This document shows, one piece after another, positions 9,863 through 18,410 of a DNA stretch of 64,000 nt; within the stretch, counting starts at the first letter, position 1; each line of letters opens with the position of its first letter. The stretch spans positions 1 to 64,000 of the forward strand of contig JAGQRV010000037.1 of NCBI GenBank assembly GCA_020425125.1, given 5' to 3'. Under the pieces are notes generated by a model. The model saw only the letters and a program-made list of their open reading frames with translations, made no database searches and had not been told where the DNA came from. Source of the DNA: Paracoccaceae bacterium (GTDB taxonomy: Bacteria > Pseudomonadota > Alphaproteobacteria > Rhodobacterales > Rhodobacteraceae). Made by a program: the position numbers and the translations under genes.

Positions 9863-10507
9863 ATGACACCTGAAGCTGCAACCGAACGCAACCTGGCCGT
9901 GGCGCGCAAGGCCCCGGTCATCCCGGTCCTCGTCATCAGCGATGCGGGCCGCGCCAAGGGGCTCGCCGAAGCGCTGGTGGCGGGCGGCATCTACGCGCTC
10001 GAAGTGACGCTCAGAACCCCTGACGCGCTGGCCGCGATCACCGCCATGGCCGAGGTGCCGGGCGCCATCGTCGGCGCCGGCACGCTGCTGTCGCCCGACG
10101 ATGCCCGCCGCGCCCAGGATGCGGGGGCCACCTTCGGGGTCTCGCCCGGCTCGACCGAGAAACTGCTCGACACGGCCGAGGCGATCGGCCTGCCGATGCT
10201 GCCCGGCGCGGCAACGGCGACCGAGGCGATGTGGCTTCTGGAACGCGGCTACGGCTTCCAGAAGTTCTTCCCCGCCGAAGCGATCGGCGGCGCCCCGGCG
10301 CTGAAATCGCTGGCCGGGCCGCTGCCGCAGATCACCTTCTGCCCCACCGGCGGCATCACCGCGGCGAACGCCCAGACCTATCTGAGCCTGCCCAACACCG
10401 TCTGCGTCGGCGGCTCCTGGGTGGCGCCCAACGACAAGGTCGCCGCGGGCGACTGGGCGGCGATCACCGCGCTCGCCGCCGAGGCCGCGAAGCTCAAGGC
10501 CACCTGA
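9863..10507 (+). CDS. eda: KDPG aldolase (2-dehydro-3-deoxy-6-phosphogluconate aldolase)
   Basis: Splits KDPG into pyruvate and glyceraldehyde-3-phosphate, completing the Entner-Doudoroff branch begun by the upstream edd product. The 214-residue TIM-barrel protein shows the catalytic glutamate in [11 protein letters not shown], the phosphate-binding GAGTLL segment, the Schiff-base lysine in FQKFFPAEA (about residue 134) and the FCPTGGI phosphate loop. Members of this family may also cleave 4-hydroxy-2-oxoglutarate. The gene ends just before a strong inverted repeat that probably terminates the edd-eda transcript. Confidence 0.97.
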   Translation: MTPEAATERNLAVARKAPVIPVLVISDAGRAKGLAEALVAGGIYALEVTLRTPDALAAITAMAEVPGAIVGAGTLLSPDDARRAQDAGATFGVSPGSTEKLLDTAEAIGLPMLPGAATATEAMWLLERGYGFQKFFPAEAIGGAPALKSLAGPLPQITFCPTGGITAANAQTYLSLPNTVCVGGSWVAPNDKVAAGDWAAITALAAEAAKLKAT

Positions 10508-10514
10508 TCCGGCC

Positions 10515-10539
10515 GCGGGACGGACACCGCCCGTCCCGC
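10515..10539. terminator. Inverted repeat between convergent genes, probable bidirectional terminator
   Basis: Two perfect 9-base arms (GCGGGACGG and CCGTCCCGC) are separated by 7 bases, midway between the stop of eda (plus) and the stop of the small minus-strand gene at 10542. There is no T-run on the plus strand, so it is a strong hairpin rather than a textbook intrinsic terminator. Position between convergent genes is the main support. Confidence 0.55.
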
Positions 10540-10541
10540 GC

Positions 10542-10814
10542 TCAGCCCTTCTGCAAGCGTCCCGCCCGGCCGCCCCGGCGCCCGGCGGGGCGGGGCTGCG
10601 CCGCCGCCTCGCGCAGGACCACCGTCATCGGATGGTCGGGATGCGCCGCGCCGTGCCGCTCCAGCAGCGCCCGGACCGCCGGGGCATGGCCCTTCGGCAA
10701 TTCCGTCGACAGCGCCCAGTCGAGGAAGATCGACCGGCATTCCTCCGCGCCGATACCGTCGATCCGGTAGGATTCGGCAATCAGGTCCTTGGGGTCGATC
10801 GCGTCCCTGCTCAT
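10542..10814 (-). CDS. Conserved small hypothetical protein
   Basis: A 90-residue acidic-then-basic protein starting MSRDAIDPKD at 10814, four bases after the glnE stop. It is therefore probably translated from the glnE messenger. It contains FLDWALSTELPKGHA and a basic Arg/Gly-rich tail (residues 73-90). I do not recognise a characterised domain. Small proteins with this IDxKxLIxxSYRxxG start are found downstream of glnE in related Rhodobacterales as I recall, but no function is known to me. Confidence 0.7.
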   Translation of the reverse strand: MSRDAIDPKDLIAESYRIDGIGAEECRSIFLDWALSTELPKGHAPAVRALLERHGAAHPDHPMTVVLREAAAQPRPAGRRGGRAGRLQKG

Positions 10815-10818
10815 CGGT

Positions 10819-13629
10819 TCACTCCACCTCCGTCGGCTCGGTCCCGGCCGCGGCCGCCGCAAGCGCGGTGTCGATCACTGCGCCCGCGGCCGCCTGCCCA
10901 TCCTCCAGCGCCGCCTGCAGCGCCGCAAGATCCGCCTGCCCGGTATCGCGCAGCAGCATCGCCTGCCCGCCATGTCCCAGGGCCTCCGGATCCAGCGCCT
11001 GGTCGGTCAGCAGCCGCGCCGCCGCCTTGACCGCCGCCTGCAGCGCATGGACCTGCGCCAGCACCGCCATGTCGTCCGGGTCCGCAAGCGCGGTCTTCAG
11101 TGCCAGCTGATCCCGCACCTGCCGGTGCCGCGACCCCGCCAGCAGCGCCACCGCCTGGGCGAACAGCTCGATGTCCTGCAGGCCGCCGGGACCGTTCGAG
11201 ATGTCCCAGACATTCGCCCGCGGTTTCGCCGCCGCCAGCCGCGCCCGCATCGCCGCCAGATCCGCCGTCACCGTCCCGCCGTCGCGCGGCCCCGACAGCA
11301 CCTCCTGGCGGAACGCCTCCACGTCCCGGCTCAGCCCGGCCTCTCCGGCAACCACGCGGGCGCGGGTCAGCGCCAGGTGCTCCCAGGTCCAGGCCTCCTC
11401 GCGCTGATAGCGCTGATAGCCGCTCCAGGGCGTCGCCGCCGGCCCTTGCCGCCCCGACGGCCGCAGCCGCATGTCGACCGCATAGAGCGTCCCGGCCGCG
11501 GTCTGCGCCGACAGCGCGGTCACCAGCGCCTTGGTCAGCCGCGCGTAGTAGGTCCGCGCCGGCAGCGCCTTGCGTCCGTCCGACTCGGCCTCCGCCTCGG
11601 CGTCGTAGATCACGATCAGGTCCAGATCCGACCCCGCCGTCAGGCTCCGCGCGCCGAGCGACCCCATCCCCAGGACGACCGCGCCGCGCCCGGCCACATG
11701 GCCGTGGCGTCGGGCGAACTCGGCCAGCGTCGCCTGCCAGATCGCCGCCAGCGTCGCCTGCGCCAGATCGGCATATTCGGCCCCCGCCACATCCGGCGCG
11801 ATCAGCCCCCTCAGATGGTGCACGCCGATGCGGAAATGCCAGTCCTTCTGCCAGTGCCGCGCCGCATCCAGCTGCATCTCGTAGTCGAGATCGGGATTGC
11901 CGAGCAGCTCGGCCAGCTCCGCGGCCAGCGCCTCCCGCCCTGGCCAGGGCTCGAAGAAGGCGCCGCCGATCACCGCGTCCAGCACGCCGGGATTGTCGGC
12001 CAGATAGCGCGCCAGCGCCGGCGCAGTCGACGAGATGTCGACCATCAGCTCGATCAGCTGCGGATTCGCCTCGAACAGCGAGAAGACCTGAACACCGGCC
12101 GGCAAGCCCTTGAGGAAACTGTCGAACTGGATGATCGCCTCGTCCGGCCGCGCGGCCCTGTCGAAGCCGTGCAGAAGTCGCGGCAGCAGCCGGTCGAAGA
12201 TCTGCCGCGCCCGCTCCGACCGCAGCGCCGGATAGCTCTGCCAGGCCTCCACCAGCCGCTCGCCGGTCTCCGACATCTTCGGCGGCGCGGGGCGCTTGCG
12301 CTCGGGCGCGAAGAAGCCCTCGGTCAGCGCATGCACCCGCTCGAAGATCTCGCCCATTTCGCCCTGCAGCGCGGCGACATCGTCGCCGCCGCAGAACATC
12401 GCCAGCCGCATCCATTCCGCGTCGGTCTTCGGCAGGTGATGGGTCTGGGCATCCTGCACCATCTGCATCCGGTGCTCGATCTCGCGCAGCCGCACATAGT
12501 CGCGGTCGAGCGCCTCGGCATCCGCCGGCTTCACCCAGCCCTTCGCGGCCAGCCGCGACAGCGCCCGGCGGGTCTCGCGCACGCGCAGGTCGGGATCGCG
12601 CCCGCCGGCGATGAGCTGCCCGGTCTGGGCGAAGAACTCGATCTCGCGGATGCCGCCGAGGCCGAGCTTCAGGTTGCGCCCGTCCAGCCCCGCCGTCGAA
12701 CCCTTGTGGCTGCGGATCTTCTTCCGGATGTCCTGGATCTCTTCCACGGTGGCGAAATCGAGGTGACGGCGCCAGATGAAGGGGCGAATCTCCTTCAGGA
12801 ACCGCCGCCCCGCCTTCACCGCCCCGGAACAGGGGCGCGCCTTGACGAAGGCCGCGCGCTCCCAGGTGCGGCCCGCGCCTTCGTAATAGCGCTCCGCGGC
12901 GCTGATCGAGATCGCCACCGGCGTGACCGAGGGGTCGGGGCGCAGCCGCAGATCGGTGCGGAAGACATAGCCCTCGTCGGTGATGTCCGAGAGGAGCGCC
13001 ATCGCCCGGCGCACCGCCTTGACCATCGCCGCGCGGATCTCGGGCAGGTCGTCGGTGCCATAGCGGCTGTCGTCGAACAGGCAGATCAGGTCGATGTCCG
13101 ACGAATAGTTCAGCTCGAACGCGCCCATCTTGCCCATCGCCAGCGCAAAGAGCCCGCAGGCATCGGCCAGGTCGGCCTCCTCTGCGCCGGGCAGCCGGCC
13201 GCGCGTCACGTCGGGCATCAGCGCCGATTTCAGCGCCACGTCGAGCGCCGTGTCCGCCAGCCGGGTCAGGCCGCCGGTCACCTTGTCGAGCGGCCAGACC
13301 CCGCCCAGATCGGCCAGCGCCACCAGAAGCGCCACCCGCTGCTTGGCGATCCGCAGCTGCGTTCCGGTCTCCTTCACACTGCCCGGCGCCAGCGCATCGA
13401 GCACCCCGGCCAGTGCCGCGTCGGCCTCCCCCGCCAGCGCGGTTTCCAGCCAGTCGCGCTGCCGCCCGATCAGCCCGGCCAGATAGGGGCTGCACCCCGC
13501 CGCCCCAAAGAGCAGCGCGCGCAGCTCGCCCTGAGCCCAGTCGAGCCCGGACAGCACGTCCTCGGCGCGCTCGGGCTCGAACGGCAGCGGCAGGCGGATG
13601 ATGGCATCGGCAAAGCGGGGCGTCGACAT
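10819..13629 (-). CDS. glnE: Bifunctional glutamine synthetase adenylyltransferase/deadenylase
   Basis: Controls glutamine synthetase by adding AMP to it and removing it, in response to PII and glutamine. The 936-residue length and two-domain design fit GlnE. A first nucleotidyltransferase motif (NYSSDIDLICLFD, about residues 172-185, deadenylase half) and a second (GSLGARSLTAGSDLDLIVIYD region, about residues 653-675, adenylylase half) both keep the paired aspartates. The start at 13629 (MSTPRFADAI) has an acceptable spacing to the divergent upstream gene. Two palindromic sites lie 63-139 bases upstream of its start, so its promoter may be under the same control as the DUF2852 gene. Confidence 0.95.
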   Translation of the reverse strand: MSTPRFADAIIRLPLPFEPERAEDVLSGLDWAQGELRALLFGAAGCSPYLAGLIGRQRDWLETALAGEADAALAGVLDALAPGSVKETGTQLRIAKQRVALLVALADLGGVWPLDKVTGGLTRLADTALDVALKSALMPDVTRGRLPGAEEADLADACGLFALAMGKMGAFELNYSSDIDLICLFDDSRYGTDDLPEIRAAMVKAVRRAMALLSDITDEGYVFRTDLRLRPDPSVTPVAISISAAERYYEGAGRTWERAAFVKARPCSGAVKAGRRFLKEIRPFIWRRHLDFATVEEIQDIRKKIRSHKGSTAGLDGRNLKLGLGGIREIEFFAQTGQLIAGGRDPDLRVRETRRALSRLAAKGWVKPADAEALDRDYVRLREIEHRMQMVQDAQTHHLPKTDAEWMRLAMFCGGDDVAALQGEMGEIFERVHALTEGFFAPERKRPAPPKMSETGERLVEAWQSYPALRSERARQIFDRLLPRLLHGFDRAARPDEAIIQFDSFLKGLPAGVQVFSLFEANPQLIELMVDISSTAPALARYLADNPGVLDAVIGGAFFEPWPGREALAAELAELLGNPDLDYEMQLDAARHWQKDWHFRIGVHHLRGLIAPDVAGAEYADLAQATLAAIWQATLAEFARRHGHVAGRGAVVLGMGSLGARSLTAGSDLDLIVIYDAEAEAESDGRKALPARTYYARLTKALVTALSAQTAAGTLYAVDMRLRPSGRQGPAATPWSGYQRYQREEAWTWEHLALTRARVVAGEAGLSRDVEAFRQEVLSGPRDGGTVTADLAAMRARLAAAKPRANVWDISNGPGGLQDIELFAQAVALLAGSRHRQVRDQLALKTALADPDDMAVLAQVHALQAAVKAAARLLTDQALDPEALGHGGQAMLLRDTGQADLAALQAALEDGQAAAGAVIDTALAAAAAGTEPTEVE

Positions 13630-13691
13630 GGGCAGAGAGTGCCCACCCGCAACCGCCGGGTCAACGCGATGCCGCGATGCTGCACGTGCGA

Positions 13692-13710
13692 ATGTGAATC
13701 TTTTTCACAT
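13692..13710. promoter_or_regulatory. Palindromic operator-like site 1 (ATGTGAA-N5-TTCACAT)
   Basis: A perfect 7-base inverted repeat with a 5-base spacer, in the divergent region between glnE and the DUF2852 gene. A second site with identical arms and spacer length lies 58 bases downstream. The half-sites resemble CRP half-sites, but the spacing between TGTGA and TCACA is 7, not the 6 of CRP. The regulator is unknown. Confidence 0.6.
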
Positions 13711-13749
13711 ACCCTCTTGAACCCCGCCCCCCGACTTCCGATCTTGGCA

Positions 13750-13768
13750 ATGTGAAGCCAATTCACAT
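13750..13768. promoter_or_regulatory. Palindromic operator-like site 2 (ATGTGAA-N5-TTCACAT)
   Basis: Second copy of the same 19-base palindrome, with a different spacer (GCCAA instead of TCTTT), so it is conserved arms rather than a simple duplication. It ends 21 bases before the DUF2852 start codon, where a repressor would block transcription or translation initiation. Confidence 0.6.
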
Positions 13769-13789
13769 GCAACCACCACGGAGACCTCG

Positions 13790-14200
13790 ATGTCTGCAGT
13801 CGCAACCTGGCCCTCGGCCGCCGAGAACTGGCTTGATCAGCGCGGAAAAGGCGCCTGGATCGCGGCCATGGTCCTCGGGTTCATCCTCTTCTGGCCGGTC
13901 GGGCTCGCCCTTCTCGCCTACATGATCTGGAGCAAACGCATGTTCGGTACCTGTTCGCACCGCGGCCACTGGCAGCATCGCGGCCGCCACGCCGCCAACG
14001 CCTTCCGCTCGTCCGGCAACAGCGCCTTCGACGCCTACAAGGCCGAAACGCTGCGCCGGCTGGAGGAAGAGCAGGAAGCCTTCCGCAGCTTCCTCGACCG
14101 CCTGCGCGAAGCCAAGGACAAGGCCGAGTTCGACCAGTTTATGGCAGACCGCGCCCGCGCCACCCGCGACGGCGGCCCGGAGGAAACCTCCCAGGCCTGA
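13790..14200 (+). CDS. DUF2852 family membrane protein
   Basis: A 136-residue protein of the DUF2852 type. It has one hydrophobic segment (about residues 22-45) with FILFWPVGLALL, then a basic stretch, then a charged helical region (about residues 83-125) predicted to form a coiled coil (LRRLEEEQEAFRSF, LREAKDKAEFDQF). The function of this family is unknown to me. It is preceded by two identical-arm palindromes and followed by a good terminator, so it seems to be an independently regulated single-gene unit divergent from glnE. Confidence 0.85.
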   Translation: MSAVATWPSAAENWLDQRGKGAWIAAMVLGFILFWPVGLALLAYMIWSKRMFGTCSHRGHWQHRGRHAANAFRSSGNSAFDAYKAETLRRLEEEQEAFRSFLDRLREAKDKAEFDQFMADRARATRDGGPEETSQA

Positions 14201-14220
14201 TCCGGTCGCGTTCCCCGTCC

Positions 14221-14250
14221 CTGCGGCCCCTTGCGGGCCGCAGTTTCTCT
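14221..14250 (+). terminator. Rho-independent terminator after the DUF2852 gene
   Basis: GC-rich hairpin with 9-base arms (CTGCGGCCC and GGGCCGCAG) and a short loop, followed by TTTCTCT. It lies 20 bases after the stop codon. Confidence 0.75.
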
Positions 14251-14256
14251 GCCGAT

Positions 14257-14721
14257 ATGGATGCCATGACAACTTCCGATCCGCTCTGGGGCCTGCCCGA
14301 CCCCGACACCCACGGCGAGTTCTATGCCGCGACCACGATGAAGCGGTTCTTCGCCTGGATCGTCGATACGGTGCTGATCCTGCTGCTGTCGCTCGTCGCG
14401 ATTCCGTTCACCGCCTTCGTCGGTCTGTTCTTCTTCGCGCTGCTCTTCCTCATGGTCAGTCTGGTCTACCGGATCGCCGCGATCGCGGCCTGGTCGGCGA
14501 CGCCGGGGATGCTGCTGGCCGGGCTGGAGCTGCGCACCGCACGTGGCGAGCGGTTCGATGCCGCGACCGCCGCCGCGCACACCATCCTCTACCTCGTCAT
14601 GATGTCGTTCTTCGTGCTACAGGCGGTGTCGATCCTGCTCATGCTGACCAGCGCGCGGGGCCAGGGCCTGCACGACCACCTGCTCGGCACGGCGGCGATT
14701 AACCGCGCACGCACATGGTGA
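14257..14721 (+). CDS. RDD family membrane protein
   Basis: A 154-residue protein with an RDD domain: the sequence MKRFFAWIVDTVLILL contains the R and D residues that name the family, followed by three hydrophobic segments (about residues 28-48, 50-75 and 108-130). WSATPGMLLAGLELR is the conserved loop. RDD proteins are small integral membrane proteins, some linked to ion or osmolyte transport, but the role of this one is unknown. ATG codons at 14257 and 14266 are both possible starts. It precedes bpt in the same direction. Confidence 0.85.
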   Translation: MDAMTTSDPLWGLPDPDTHGEFYAATTMKRFFAWIVDTVLILLLSLVAIPFTAFVGLFFFALLFLMVSLVYRIAAIAAWSATPGMLLAGLELRTARGERFDAATAAAHTILYLVMMSFFVLQAVSILLMLTSARGQGLHDHLLGTAAINRARTW

Positions 14722-14798
14722 CGTAAGCATGACTTTCAGAGGGCTTGGCGAAAAACGGCGCGCTTGCTAGGCTCCGCCGAAAACCCCCGGGGGAAACG

Positions 14799-15635
14799 AT
14801 GCGTCACACACTTCCGATTGCTCCGCAGTTCTACGTGACTGCGCCGCAGCCCTGCCCCTATCTGGCGGGTCGGATGGAACGCAAGCTCTTCACCGCGCTG
14901 CAGGGCGACTATGCCGAAACCCTCAACGACGCGCTGTCGAAACAGGGCTTCCGGCGCTCGCAGAACGTGCTCTACCGACCCTCCTGCGCCGAATGCACCG
15001 CCTGCATGTCGGCGCGGATCCGGGTCGCCGACTTCACCCCCTCGCGCAGCCAGAAACGCACGATTCGCCGCAACTTCGACTTGAATCGCCGCGCCAGTTC
15101 GCCCTGGGCGACCGAAGAGCAGTTCGCGCTTTTCCGTCGCTATCTCGACAGCCGCCACGCCGATGGCGGCATGGCCGACATGGACATCTTCGAATTCGCG
15201 GCGATGATCGAGGAAACCCCGATCCGCTCGCGCATCATCGAATACGAACACCGGCCGGACGACGCGCTGGTGCGGGGCGAACTCGCCGCGGTCTGCCTGA
15301 CCGACGTGCTCGATGACGGGCTCAGCCTGGTCTATTCCTTCTACGAACCCGACCAGTCCAAGCGTTCGCTCGGGACCTATGTGATTCTCGACCATGTGGA
15401 GATCGCGCGGGAAGCGGGCCTGCCTTACGTCTATCTCGGCTACTGGGTGCCGGGCAGTCCGAAGATGGGCTACAAGGCCGGGTTCGACGCGCTCGAGATC
15501 TACAAGAACGGCGCCTGGCAGGGGATCGGCGATCCCGACAGCCACACCACCGAAACCCATCCGCTCTCGGTCGATCCGATCGCCGAACAGGTCGCGCGCA
15601 TCAGCCTGCCGGACACGCTGCCGACCAAGGGCTGA
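14799..15635 (+). CDS. bpt: Aspartate/glutamate leucyltransferase (Bpt, N-end rule tRNA-protein transferase)
   Basis: Transfers leucine from Leu-tRNA to proteins with N-terminal Asp or Glu, marking them for ClpAP degradation. The 278-residue length is typical. Visible landmarks are the N-terminal CPYL, the cysteine group [12 protein letters not shown] (about residues 66-77), the conserved PSRSQKR, and the C-terminal [18 protein letters not shown] segment. ATG 14799 follows a GGGGGAAAC ribosome site. An upstream in-frame ATG at 14745 lies before any family similarity and is rejected. Confidence 0.93.
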   Translation: MRHTLPIAPQFYVTAPQPCPYLAGRMERKLFTALQGDYAETLNDALSKQGFRRSQNVLYRPSCAECTACMSARIRVADFTPSRSQKRTIRRNFDLNRRASSPWATEEQFALFRRYLDSRHADGGMADMDIFEFAAMIEETPIRSRIIEYEHRPDDALVRGELAAVCLTDVLDDGLSLVYSFYEPDQSKRSLGTYVILDHVEIAREAGLPYVYLGYWVPGSPKMGYKAGFDALEIYKNGAWQGIGDPDSHTTETHPLSVDPIAEQVARISLPDTLPTKG

Positions 15636-15650
15636 ACCGCGGCCGCCCGC

Positions 15651-16274
15651 CTAGGGCCGCCGCAGCAGCACGCGCCGTTCGCCGTCCGCGCCCTCGGGCG
15701 GCCCCGCCGCGATCCGCTTGTCGATCATCGCGCCGTTCAGGGTGAACTCGACCCCGGTCACGCCGCCATTCTCGAAATAGACCAGCACGAAATCGACCGT
15801 CCCGTCGCCCGCGTCGCGCGTCACGTCGGTCGATCCGATGGTCCGCTCATAGGTGTTGCGCGACACTTCCCGCCCGTCGAAGAACAGCGCGAAGCCGTCA
15901 TCCGACCAGACCCGGTAGGTCCGCAAGCCGGGCCCCGGCCGGATCGTCCCCGAAATGCGGAAGACGCTGCCCGACAGATCCTGCGGCGCGGTCCCGGCAT
16001 AGGACGTGCCATCGACACCCAGGAAGCTCCGGATGTCGGTCGCATCGGGAGCGTCGTCCGCTTCCCCGTTCGGATAGTCGATCAGGGTCGACACGAACGT
16101 GCCCGTCGGATCGTGGCCGTCGATCCAGGCCAGCGCCTCGTCGATGGAATGCAGCGGCCCGGTATCCCAGAATTCGCCGCGATAGCCCGCGCCGCCGCCC
16201 TCCTGGCCCCATACGGGCACTGCCCCCAGCACCAGCCCCGCCAGCGCGAACCCGGCCAGACATCGCATCGCCAC
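15651..16274 (-). CDS. Secreted PA14-like domain protein
   Basis: A 207-residue protein with a signal peptide (about residues 1-23, ending VWGQ) and a beta-rich region. The segments GYRGEFWDT near the start and YRVWSDDGFALFFDGREV in the middle match the sugar-binding PA14 fold, in which the DDG motif lies in the ligand or calcium loop. It stands alone, convergent with bpt and divergent from the pentapeptide-repeat gene. Ligand and role are unknown. Starts at 16274 or 16268 are both possible. Confidence 0.7.
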   Translation of the reverse strand: MAMRCLAGFALAGLVLGAVPVWGQEGGGAGYRGEFWDTGPLHSIDEALAWIDGHDPTGTFVSTLIDYPNGEADDAPDATDIRSFLGVDGTSYAGTAPQDLSGSVFRISGTIRPGPGLRTYRVWSDDGFALFFDGREVSRNTYERTIGSTDVTRDAGDGTVDFVLVYFENGGVTGVEFTLNGAMIDKRIAAGPPEGADGERRVLLRRP

Positions 16275-16348
16275 GCCCTTTCCTGTTGAGCCGGACCGGC
16301 CCGCTGCGGTTAGAATAGACAGGCCCCAAGCTGCGGCAAGGCTGATCC

Positions 16349-17965
16349 ATGGTTGACAGATTTCTCGCTCTCGGTCCGTCCTGGCACCTCGCCCTGATCC
16401 TGCTCGGCCTCGTCACCGCTCTCACGATCTGGGGCTACTGGTCGATCTCGGGCGGGCTGCGGCCGAACCGCAGCCACGTGCCCGACGCCGCCGGCCACAT
16501 CGCCCGGATCAACACCCTGACCGCGACCGGGCGGACCAACTGGTTCGGCCTGCTCGCCTATCTCGCCTTCGCCTTCATCACCCTGCTCGGGGTCGAGGAC
16601 GCCGATTTCTTCATCCCCTCGCGCCAGACCAAGCTGCCGCTGGTCGGCGTCGACATCCCGACCGAAAGCTTCTTCTTCTTCGCCCCGGTGCTCGGCGCCG
16701 CGCTCTACGTCTATCTGCATCTCTACATCCGCAAGGTCACCGGCGCGCTCTGCGCCGCGCCCCCCAGGGCCCGCGGCGAAAAGGACGCGGCCACGGCCGA
16801 GCCGACCCCGCTCGAACGCCACATCACGCCCTGGCTGCTGAACGATCTGGTGCTGCGCAAGCGCCGCGACGGCGCCATCGACGCCAAGCCGCTCGACTGG
16901 CTCGCCGACCTGATCGCCGTCGCGCTGGTCTGGATCGCCGGGCCCTTCGTGCTGTTCGGCCTCTGGATCCGCAGCTGGCCCGCGCACAACCAGGCGATGA
17001 CGACGATTGCCGGGCTCAGCCTGATGGTGGCGCTCTATGCGGGCCATGTCAGCTGGGTGCGGATGGTCCGCGACCTCCGCGGCTGCGACGGCCGGTTCCA
17101 TCTCAGCGACTGGTTCCGCCACGGCATCGTCGCAGTGCTGACCGTGGGCGCGGTCGGGCTCGGCTGGATCAAGACCGAAAGCGGCCATCCCTACGGCCAT
17201 GCCGCCCGGCAGTCGGCCAGCATGACCGGCGCGATCAGCGTCTTTGTCGCCACCCTACCCAAGCTGCTCGATCCCGAATGGTGGGGCGCGCTGACCCCGG
17301 CCCGGCTGTCCGAGGTGCAGTTCTCCGCCCTCCCGGCGGAAGAGAGCGACCCCACCGCCGCCCGCGCCCGCTTCCGCAAGGACTGGTGCGACCGCCATGG
17401 CATGGACGCCGCCACCTGCGGCGAGGCGCCCGCCCCCGGCCGCGCTGCCTATCCCGGGGCCGCAGACCTGCACGAAGCGTGGTGCGCGGCGCGGGGAATT
17501 GCGGCGAGCGACGCCTGCGCCGCCACATTCGCGACGCTGGACGCAGATTTCCGAACCGAATGGGACAGCTTCCGCAAAAGTACCATCGCCGCGCTCGCCA
17601 AGCCCGACCTGCGCGAGGCCGACCTCCGCGGCGCCGACCTGTCCCGAGCCTCGCTGACCGGCGTTGTCCTTCGCGAGGCGCGTCTCGACGGGGCGGACCT
17701 CAGCAGGGCGCAGATGCAGGGGGCGGACCTCCGCTGGGCGGAAATGCAGGGGGCGGTCCTCAGCGGGGCGGAGATGCAGGGGGCGGTCCTCCGCGGGGCG
17801 GAGATGCAGGGGGCGGACCTCTTCGGGGCGGAGATGCAGGGGGCGGACCTCAGCGGGGCGGAGATGCAGGGGGCGGACCTCTTCGGGGCGGAGATGCAGG
17901 GGGCGGACCTCAGCGGGGTGGAGATGCAATCTGCATCCTGGGCGGGGGCCAGGATGCAGATTTGA
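16349..17965 (+). CDS. Membrane protein with C-terminal pentapeptide repeats
   Basis: A 538-residue protein. The N-terminal 300 residues contain about six hydrophobic segments (around residues 8-28, 66-84, 102-122, 186-206, 214-232 and 254-270). A loop region with paired cysteines (residues 345-410, e.g. WCDRHGMDAATC and WCAARGIAASDAC) follows. The last 110 residues are pentapeptide repeats of the A(D/V)LxG type in ten-residue units (ADLSGAEMQG). Such repeats form a right-handed quadrilateral beta helix. The cellular role is unknown. The cysteine pairs suggest two copies of a small WC-x9-C module ahead of the repeats. Confidence 0.85.
   Translation: MVDRFLALGPSWHLALILLGLVTALTIWGYWSISGGLRPNRSHVPDAAGHIARINTLTATGRTNWFGLLAYLAFAFITLLGVEDADFFIPSRQTKLPLVGVDIPTESFFFFAPVLGAALYVYLHLYIRKVTGALCAAPPRARGEKDAATAEPTPLERHITPWLLNDLVLRKRRDGAIDAKPLDWLADLIAVALVWIAGPFVLFGLWIRSWPAHNQAMTTIAGLSLMVALYAGHVSWVRMVRDLRGCDGRFHLSDWFRHGIVAVLTVGAVGLGWIKTESGHPYGHAARQSASMTGAISVFVATLPKLLDPEWWGALTPARLSEVQFSALPAEESDPTAARARFRKDWCDRHGMDAATCGEAPAPGRAAYPGAADLHEAWCAARGIAASDACAATFATLDADFRTEWDSFRKSTIAALAKPDLREADLRGADLSRASLTGVVLREARLDGADLSRAQMQGADLRWAEMQGAVLSGAEMQGAVLRGAEMQGADLFGAEMQGADLSGAEMQGADLFGAEMQGADLSGVEMQSASWAGARMQI
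17690..17930 (+). repeat. In-gene tandem 30-base repeat array
   Basis: About eight near-identical 30-base units (core GGGGCGGAGATGCAGG plus GGCGGACCTC) encode the ten-residue pentapeptide pairs of the upstream gene. Nucleotide identity, not just protein identity, is preserved, including alternating CTCTTC/CTCAGC positions. This indicates recent expansion by slippage or unequal recombination. Confidence 0.9.
17928..17962. repeat. Perfect 14-base inverted repeat at the end of the pentapeptide-repeat gene
   Basis: Arms AATCTGCATCCTGG and CCAGGATGCAGATT with a 7-base G-rich loop lie in the last codons and abut the TGA stop at 17963-17965. It is followed by TTTGAGGGGG rather than a clean T-run. 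It could act as a terminator-like hairpin or an mRNA 3' stabiliser. Confidence 0.8.
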
Positions 17966-17978
17966 GGGGGGGACCGGA

Positions 17979-18329
17979 TTGAGTCAATCCGGCCTGTCGT
18001 CGCTGATCGGCAATGCCAGGACGCTCCTGCCCGAGCGGCTGGAGGACGGCAGCATGCCCTTCGTCTGCTCATGCTGGGCCACCGACCCGCCCGGCATCGA
18101 CGATCTGATCGCCCTCTTCGGGGACAGATACGACACCAGCGAGTCCGAATTGCGAAAACTCGACTGGTTCTGCCCTGGCCGCCGCCCGCGAAAGACCGGT
18201 ACGCCCTGGCCGCTCGACTCCGAGGTGCCGTGGGGGGCACAGAAGGATGGAGAGAGCGCTTCCGACTACAGAATCCGCCGCGCGGAATGGGCCGCGGCGC
18301 AGCCCGACCGCGGCTATTGCGACGAGTGA
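17979..18329 (+). CDS. Small hypothetical protein (TTG start)
   Basis: A 116-residue frame starting at TTG 17979 with a GGGGGG run just upstream, 13 bases after the pentapeptide gene. The product begins with SQSGLSSLIGNARTLLPERL and contains MPFVCSCWATDPPG and LDWFCPGRRPRK, with non-repetitive, protein-like composition. I do not recognise a family. The frame stays open upstream into the repeat array, but there it only reads the repeat out of frame, so a start after the array is preferred. Expression with the upstream gene is likely. Confidence 0.5.
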   Translation: MSQSGLSSLIGNARTLLPERLEDGSMPFVCSCWATDPPGIDDLIALFGDRYDTSESELRKLDWFCPGRRPRKTGTPWPLDSEVPWGAQKDGESASDYRIRRAEWAAAQPDRGYCDE

Positions 18330-18410
18330 GGGCGCGGCCGGAACGAAGCGCGACCGACTCCGTGCAATCGGTGCGATTGCACATTTCTGAACGGGTCGTG
18401 ACCGCGCCGT

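Noticed and set aside
10789..13755. Long plus-strand frame (about 990 residues) opposite glnE
   Set aside because: It is the antisense of the clear GlnE sequence; length is a product of high GC.
13692..13768. Palindromes as CRP sites
   Set aside because: Spacing between TGTGA and TCACA is 7 bases rather than 6, and CRP of this type is not established for Rhodobacterales, so the regulator is left open.
17690..17930. Repeat array as a CRISPR or other spacer array
   Set aside because: Units are contiguous with no unique spacers and are in frame with pentapeptide coding.
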